This document shows positions 33,393 to 37,733 of a stretch of DNA of 37,733 bases, piece by piece. The translations under genes were made by a program, and so were the position numbers. This DNA comes from Roseovarius gahaiensis (GTDB lineage: Bacteria > Pseudomonadota > Alphaproteobacteria > Rhodobacterales > Rhodobacteraceae), in assembly GCF_011601345.1 (NCBI RefSeq), contig NZ_JAAORB010000031.1:1-37733 (forward strand). The letters run 5' to 3'. The notes under the pieces are model-generated. The model worked only from the letters and a program-made list of their open reading frames with translations, ran no database searches and was not told where the DNA came from. Position 1 is the stretch's first letter; each line of letters begins with the position of its first letter.

Positions 33393-34037
33393 ATGAGTTA
33401 TCCCTTTTTTCACAAACTGATTGACCGCTTCGGTAAAATTAGCTCTGGGTTTTCCAAGGACGCCCCGGCTAAGTCATCCTGGAATGACGGCGGGCTCTCT
33501 CAGAAATTATTTGACGAATACGATCGCCGAATGGCTGACATAAAGTCCACATCGATTGAAGCAACCGCGACAGATCTGAAACAAAGAAACGTCTTCGAGA
33601 AGGGTACCGCGATTGTCTTCGCGTCATGCTCTCAAAACACGATGAACCTGCAGATCTGGCTCGAGACCATTTTTGACCTTGATGTCGTCATGGTCTACGA
33701 GCCGTCGCAATTTTACGAATGGCTGTTCCGGTTCGCAGACTTGGCGGATCTTGTATTCGTCGAACGCGACAGTTTTGTTGGTGATGCGCCCGCATTCGGG
33801 ACGTTCATGTGTGCCGCAAACGAGGCCTACCCCGACTGCCCAATCGTGGTTCTGTCGGACGAGTTTGAAACGAGCTCCTTTGAATTGGTCGAAGAGGATC
33901 AGAAATTTGACATCACCCTCAAGTCGCCTCTTTCACAAACGTCTATTTGGCTGGCCATGAAAGCCGCCGGTGACATTGCGTTGAACGGTAAAAAGGTCAC
34001 GTCGAGCTTCATCATGTCAAAGGCCTCTGCCGCGTGA
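33393..34037 (+). CDS. Receiver-like orphan protein of unknown function
   Basis: A 214-residue protein. The N-terminal 70 residues are low-similarity and charged; residues about 70-195 resemble an atypical response-regulator receiver: a strand GTAIVFASCSQN, a strand ADLVFVERDSF with acidic residues where the phosphoacceptor lies, VVLSDE at the Ser/Thr site and TLKSPLS at the Lys site. I do not name a function. The ATG at 33393 is tentative; an in-frame ATG at 33360 and open frame to 33105 exist, none with a strong ribosome binding site. It is followed by a terminator and faces the hybrid kinase gene. Confidence 0.6.
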   Translation: MSYPFFHKLIDRFGKISSGFSKDAPAKSSWNDGGLSQKLFDEYDRRMADIKSTSIEATATDLKQRNVFEKGTAIVFASCSQNTMNLQIWLETIFDLDVVMVYEPSQFYEWLFRFADLADLVFVERDSFVGDAPAFGTFMCAANEAYPDCPIVVLSDEFETSSFELVEEDQKFDITLKSPLSQTSIWLAMKAAGDIALNGKKVTSSFIMSKASAA

Positions 34038-34111
34038 CAGATTGACCTTTAAAGTTTTCAGGGATGCACGATCCGGTTAGAACCCCACCACACTCACCCC
34101 CCGGATCGGGC

Positions 34112-34172
34112 TGGCAGCGCCATAGCGAAATTAGACCCCCATCTCATTTTGCCGGGCGCTGCTATTTTTTTT
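34112..34172 (+). terminator. Probable intrinsic terminator of the receiver-like gene
   Basis: TGGCAGCGCC (34112-34121) can pair with GGCGCTGCTA (34155-34164), ten pairs with one G-U, and is followed directly by eight T residues (34165-34172). The 33-base loop is long. It lies 75 bp past the stop codon of the receiver-like gene at 34037. Confidence 0.5.
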
Positions 34173-34386
34173 CATGCAACATGACCTGACACGGCAGATG
34201 TAACGCCGGCCTGACGGTCACGGAAATCCCGCGCGGTGCTCGCTTATCAGTGGGGTCGCGGTGACAGCATCAGCGGTGGCGCGGGCAAAGATGCGCAAGA
34301 GCTTGCAAACGAAACCCTGCTCACCTGTGCCAAATTGTCTGACGACGACCACATACACGCCCGACAGTGCCCAAGTGGCTATGGCC
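34173..34386. other. Noncoding remainder between receiver-like gene and hybrid kinase
   Basis: No convincing gene here. A short open frame on the minus strand (34218-34445) overlaps the kinase 3' end and has no domain. The two flanking genes converge on this stretch. Confidence 0.45.
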
Positions 34387-36966
34387 TCAAGGGGATACCT
34401 GCTTAAGAAGCGCGCAACGCGTTGTTTCCCAGAGAATTTCCACATTCTGCAGATGCTCAGTTTGAGCGTCTGAATCGTTCATTTCGGCGGAATTTTCGAT
34501 TTTTTGCAGGTGCCTTGTCAATTTGGCTGCGCCCAAGACAGACGCGGAACCTCTAAGTTTATGGGCCTTTTGGGCGAGCGCTTTGTGATCACAAGAAGGC
34601 GCGTGCGATCGTGCGATGGCTGGGATTTCCTCGTCCATCTCTTGGCAGAGTTTCTGCACGATTTCGCGAAACTTGTCCTCTCCTAGCTGTTCTTTGAATT
34701 CCTGCACCACCACAGCATCAACAACGTCGCTAGCATCCGTTTCAACCGTCTCGGCTTGTCCGCCGGTGGACAAGCGAATAACGGCAGAGCGCAGATTTTC
34801 GCCCGAGACCGGCTTGGAAATAACGTCACACATGCCAGCCGCCTTGAACTGTCGTATATCGTCCTCAAGCGCATGGGCCGTAAGCGCCGCAATCGGGGTA
34901 TCGCGCGAGGGGCCGTTTCCGGCGCGAATTCTCTTTGTGGCTTCGATCCCATCGATATCTGGCATGCTGATGTCCATCAAGATCAGGTCGAAATGCTGTT
35001 GATCGGCAAATGCAACACCTTCGCGCCCGTCATGCGCAAGAACGATATTATGGCCATCAAGGGCCATAAACTCGCTTGCGATGACCCGATTGATTTCATT
35101 GTCTTCGACCATCAAAATGTCCAAGGGTTTCACCTCGCGACAAGCAACTTGTTCGCTCGACTGTGCATGGCTTTCGGTTGCCTCGACAGTTTGCGATGAA
35201 ACCTCTTGGGTCAATCCGATTGGCAGGCGGACCCAAAACAGGCTGCCTTGGCCCACTTCGCTTGCCACGCCCATGGAGCCATCCAGCGCGTCAACGATCC
35301 GCCGAACGATGCCGAGCCCAAGGCCAGTCCCTTCGGATTTGCGGCCAAATGTACTGTCTAACGTGATGAAGTCCTCGAAGATTTTTTCAATATTCTCCTC
35401 GGGAATGCCGACGCCGTCGTCAATGACGCGTATCTCGTAATACGCGCTATGCTCCAGCGGTTCGGTTTCGATGGTGACCCGGCCATTGCGGGTGAATTTA
35501 ATTGCGTTGCCGACGAGATTAAGCAAAATTTGCCGAACCCGAACTGGATCGCAGTTAACAAGAAACTCAGGCGCATGCCCTTCGAACACCAAGTCGTTTG
35601 CGTTGCTTTTGGCGTTGGCGCTTTGACTGTCGACCACATCACGGATCAATTTATTCAGGTCAAAAACACTGCTTTTAATCTCCATATGCCCGGCCTCAAG
35701 CAGGGAAACGTCCAGCACGTCATTGACATGGGATAACAAGAGCTTGCCTGATTTTCCCATGATGCCCAGATACTTTGTCTGCTGCTCTGTCAGGTCTGTC
35801 TGAGACAAAAGCTCCATCGTGCCAAGTAGCCCGTTTAGTGGTGTGCGAATCTCATGGCTCATCACCGCGAGCAGCCGCGCCTTCGATTTTTCCCCTGCGA
35901 GCGCTCTGTCACGTGCTTCGCGCAACTCGTTTTCTGCAGCGACCTCTTTTGAGATGTCGCGAATGTAGGGCACGAAAATCTCGCCATCTTCACCGCGCGC
36001 GGTTTGGATTGATAGCTCGGCGGGAAAAACGTCACCGGACTTGCGTTTTGCGTCGATGCGAAAACGTCCTTTGCCGATAACATTCGTCGATCCGTCGGTA
36101 TGATAACGTTTCATGCCTGCGAGGTGGGCGTCGCGGAGGTGGTCCGGGACAATCACGTCTGCCATATTCTGGCCTATTACATCCGCCTGACTGTAGCCAA
36201 AAATTTCCTCGGCAGCTCCATTAAACTCGATGACCCGGCCATCACTGGACACAACCATGATCGCGTCCAGCGACGTGCTCACGATGGCGGACAGGCGTGA
36301 CCCGTCCAGCTCCATTTGCCGCGCCCGTCGCTGGTTTGTAGTGTTGAGCCTGCTTAGAATGACAACCATCAGGCATAACAGAAGAAACAAAAGCGCAGAC
36401 AGCAGGGCGATACTTAGAAGGGTACGGGAGATTTCACTCCGGCTTTTATCCTTTAAATCCGAAAAGTGACTAATGCCTTGCAATGAAAAATCTCGCACGG
36501 CCGCGTGGGCCTGCAGCGCATCATCAACAATGGCTGTCAGGTTTGCCCGCAGCGTCGCATCATCAGAGTCTATGAGAGGTGCGTTGCGATCAAGGAAACG
36601 ACGCATTTTATCCAGGCTGGCCGCGGGAGCGGATAATTGGCGCAAACTTGAATATTGCTCTCCGACCTCCAACGCGGAAATGCGACTGTAGAGCACATTG
36701 AATCGCCTGCGTACGTCATCCAGCGGGCCTTCTGCTTGGCCAAGTGCACTTTTGGTCGCAAGTAAGAAAGCAAGGTGCTCGACCTCGGCTTGTGACATGT
36801 TCCATTGGATGCTGTCGGAATTGGCCGTTGCAAGATCATGCAGTTGGGTGCGCACACCGATTCCGAAATGTGCGATCATCGTGATGATGAAAGTGCCAAT
36901 GAGGCCAATAAAAATGGGTCTTCGGCCAGTTGGTCTGGGAAGAAAAGGGGACAGTCCCTTGATCAT
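34387..36966 (-). CDS. Hybrid sensor histidine kinase (PAS-HisKA-HATPase-REC-HPT)
   Basis: An 859-residue membrane protein. TM1 (about 17-37) and TM2 (about 182-205) enclose a helical periplasmic sensor of about 145 residues. Then come a PAS domain (about 222-345), HisKA with H371 in SHEIRTPLNG, the ATPase with N487 (NLVGNAIKF), DDGVGIP and GTGLGLGI, a receiver with D665 (LILMDISMPDIDG), and an HPT domain with H802 (AHKLRGSASVLG). This is the complete phosphorelay set. The gene is 25 bp after the secreted SUOX-fold gene on the same strand, which could be its periplasmic input. The output regulator is not in the window. Confidence 0.93.
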   Translation of the reverse strand: MIKGLSPFLPRPTGRRPIFIGLIGTFIITMIAHFGIGVRTQLHDLATANSDSIQWNMSQAEVEHLAFLLATKSALGQAEGPLDDVRRRFNVLYSRISALEVGEQYSSLRQLSAPAASLDKMRRFLDRNAPLIDSDDATLRANLTAIVDDALQAHAAVRDFSLQGISHFSDLKDKSRSEISRTLLSIALLSALLFLLLCLMVVILSRLNTTNQRRARQMELDGSRLSAIVSTSLDAIMVVSSDGRVIEFNGAAEEIFGYSQADVIGQNMADVIVPDHLRDAHLAGMKRYHTDGSTNVIGKGRFRIDAKRKSGDVFPAELSIQTARGEDGEIFVPYIRDISKEVAAENELREARDRALAGEKSKARLLAVMSHEIRTPLNGLLGTMELLSQTDLTEQQTKYLGIMGKSGKLLLSHVNDVLDVSLLEAGHMEIKSSVFDLNKLIRDVVDSQSANAKSNANDLVFEGHAPEFLVNCDPVRVRQILLNLVGNAIKFTRNGRVTIETEPLEHSAYYEIRVIDDGVGIPEENIEKIFEDFITLDSTFGRKSEGTGLGLGIVRRIVDALDGSMGVASEVGQGSLFWVRLPIGLTQEVSSQTVEATESHAQSSEQVACREVKPLDILMVEDNEINRVIASEFMALDGHNIVLAHDGREGVAFADQQHFDLILMDISMPDIDGIEATKRIRAGNGPSRDTPIAALTAHALEDDIRQFKAAGMCDVISKPVSGENLRSAVIRLSTGGQAETVETDASDVVDAVVVQEFKEQLGEDKFREIVQKLCQEMDEEIPAIARSHAPSCDHKALAQKAHKLRGSASVLGAAKLTRHLQKIENSAEMNDSDAQTEHLQNVEILWETTRCALLKQVSP

Positions 36967-36991
36967 TTTTTATCTCTGCAATCGACGAGAG

Positions 36992-37516
36992 TCATGGCTG
37001 TGATGAGATCTCTATTCGATCGAGGTGCCAGATGCTGCGTGAATAGTAAGTCTCTGACTTGTATTTGTTATCGTCATCATATGGATAGACGATCCAGAGC
37101 GGGCCCTTTTCGCGCATGCTTAATTGTTTGCCGTTCATTTCATACGCAATGATCGCATCATCAGCCAAGGCTTCTGCGACGGGAAAGGTTACGGAGTAGT
37201 CGTTGATCGCCGTGGCATTCACTGTTCCGGTCTCAACACCGACTGCGTTCAAAAGTGTGGCCAGAGAAACACCGGTGAATGTGTTTTCACCGTCGGTCCA
37301 AATTGTTGACGTGGTGAATTCGCTTTGGCCCAAGTCTTGCAGACTTGCCAAATCGAATAGCGCCGCCGTCTCGCTGTTTGTTGCACCAATTGAGCCGGTG
37401 ACCGTCAGGATCACATCCTCCTTCGGCGCGGGAAGCTCGGACGCAAGCGCTGTCCCGGCCAAAGCTAGGGTCGCGAGGATGGATTGAATGATAACTCGAT
37501 AAACCGTGCTCAACAT
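36992..37516 (-). CDS. Secreted molybdopterin-oxidoreductase-fold protein without the cofactor Cys
   Basis: A 174-residue exported protein with a signal peptide (MLSTVYRVIIQSILATLALA then AGTALAS, cleaved near residue 25). The mature part resembles the molybdopterin-binding (SUOX) domain: VILTVTGSIGATN, FTGVSLATLLNAVGV, NDYSVTFPVAEAL and MREKGPLWIVYPYD. The whole protein has no Cys, so the molybdenum-ligating residue of active family members is absent. A ligand-binding or signalling role together with the hybrid kinase 25 bp downstream is therefore more likely than catalysis. Confidence 0.82.
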   Translation of the reverse strand: MLSTVYRVIIQSILATLALAGTALASELPAPKEDVILTVTGSIGATNSETAALFDLASLQDLGQSEFTTSTIWTDGENTFTGVSLATLLNAVGVETGTVNATAINDYSVTFPVAEALADDAIIAYEMNGKQLSMREKGPLWIVYPYDDDNKYKSETYYSRSIWHLDRIEISSQP

Positions 37517-37658
37517 TTTTACTCCTTAGTTCACCTGAACTGGCTATCTGTCGTATATACTAGGATCAAATACATCAAAAAGTGATCTTTGGCATACAAT
37601 GGGATATTCTAAAGTATGTTTAAGGATATTCGTTTGCTGCGCGAAATAGCCGAGCAAT

Positions 37659-37733
37659 TCACTTTCCACCTAATGGATCGAAGCCACCGGCTTCCAGCCG
37701 GTCCGCTTCAGCGAATCTGTTGTGATCTTCCTC
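37659..37733 (-). CDS. Possible C-terminal fragment of a gene running off the window
   Basis: A 24-codon open stretch on the minus strand enters from the window end and stops at TGA (37659-37661). It reads RFAEADRLEAGGFDPLGGK at the C-terminus. This could be a real gene tail upstream of the SUOX-fold gene or chance. There is no recognisable domain in so little sequence. Confidence 0.3.
   Translation of the reverse strand, partial: EEDHNRFAEADRLEAGGFDPLGGK

Noticed and set aside
37616..37733. Plus-strand frame starting MFKDIRLL at the right edge
   Set aside because: No ribosome binding site or domain is seen in the short part present, so it cannot be separated from chance.

Overview
The window (about 38 kb, GC-rich over most of its length) looks like a chromosomal segment of an alphaproteobacterium of the family Rhodobacteraceae, most likely a marine roseobacter-type organism. 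This rests on protein flavour and gene content: CobA/CobB/CbiD/CobK cobalamin enzymes, DUF2061, DUF983 and DUF3572 proteins, a PleD-like diguanylate cyclase, a DUF4212/VC_2705-type symporter pair, non-pyrrolysine MttB, and GC-rich codon use with dense 4-bp ATGA gene overlaps. The exact genus cannot be read from the sequence alone.

Layout. 0.2-3.6 kb (minus): cobA-cobB followed by an MFS transporter. 3.7-6.8 kb (plus): cbiD-cobK-DNA glycosylase-esterase, every junction a 4-bp overlap. 7.0-10.8 kb: HNH endonuclease, XRE regulator, DUF2061, a DMT transporter, a Nudix hydrolase and DUF983. 11.1-13.3 kb (plus): a secreted EF-hand protein, then an ECF sigma factor, a probable membrane anti-sigma factor and a periplasmic metal-sensor-like protein. 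13.3-14.7 kb (minus): a PleD-like diguanylate cyclase whose first receiver has lost its phosphoacceptor. 14.8-18.3 kb (plus): DUF3572-HAD phosphatase-DMT transporter, then an MttB-family methyltransferase.

18.7-22.7 kb (minus) is a complete thiamin-pyrimidine salvage operon, thiY-tenA-thiZ-tenA-thiX, behind a clear TPP riboswitch. Its leader also appears to encode a small ORF translationally coupled to a TTG start of thiY. The two TenA proteins are of different type: one has the catalytic Cys, the other lacks it. 22.8-24.4 kb (plus) is a two-gene H-NOX/diguanylate cyclase operon in which the H-NOX protein lacks both the heme-ligating His and the YxSxR motif.

24.5-32.3 kb (minus) is an acetate-uptake-type cluster read in the order adenylate kinase, DUF4212, sodium:solute symporter, cNMP/CBS/DUF294 protein, a small membrane protein, a response regulator, and a large membrane protein that fuses a PAS and degenerate histidine-kinase region to an intact DEDDh (DnaQ-type) exonuclease. 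32.3-34.4 kb is gene-poor, with an AT-rich patch and a perfect palindrome, and holds one receiver-like orphan gene with its own terminator. 34.4-37.5 kb (minus) pairs a secreted, cysteine-free molybdopterin-oxidoreductase-fold protein with a hybrid histidine kinase.

A recurring theme is signalling proteins with lost canonical residues: PleD-like REC1, heme-less H-NOX, a kinase region without its His fused to a nuclease, an atypical receiver, and a SUOX-fold protein without the cofactor Cys. The best candidates for undescribed biology are the H-NOX/HNOBA-GGDEF pair, the kinase-like/DnaQ fusion with its overlapping response regulator, and the riboswitch leader ORF upstream of thiY.
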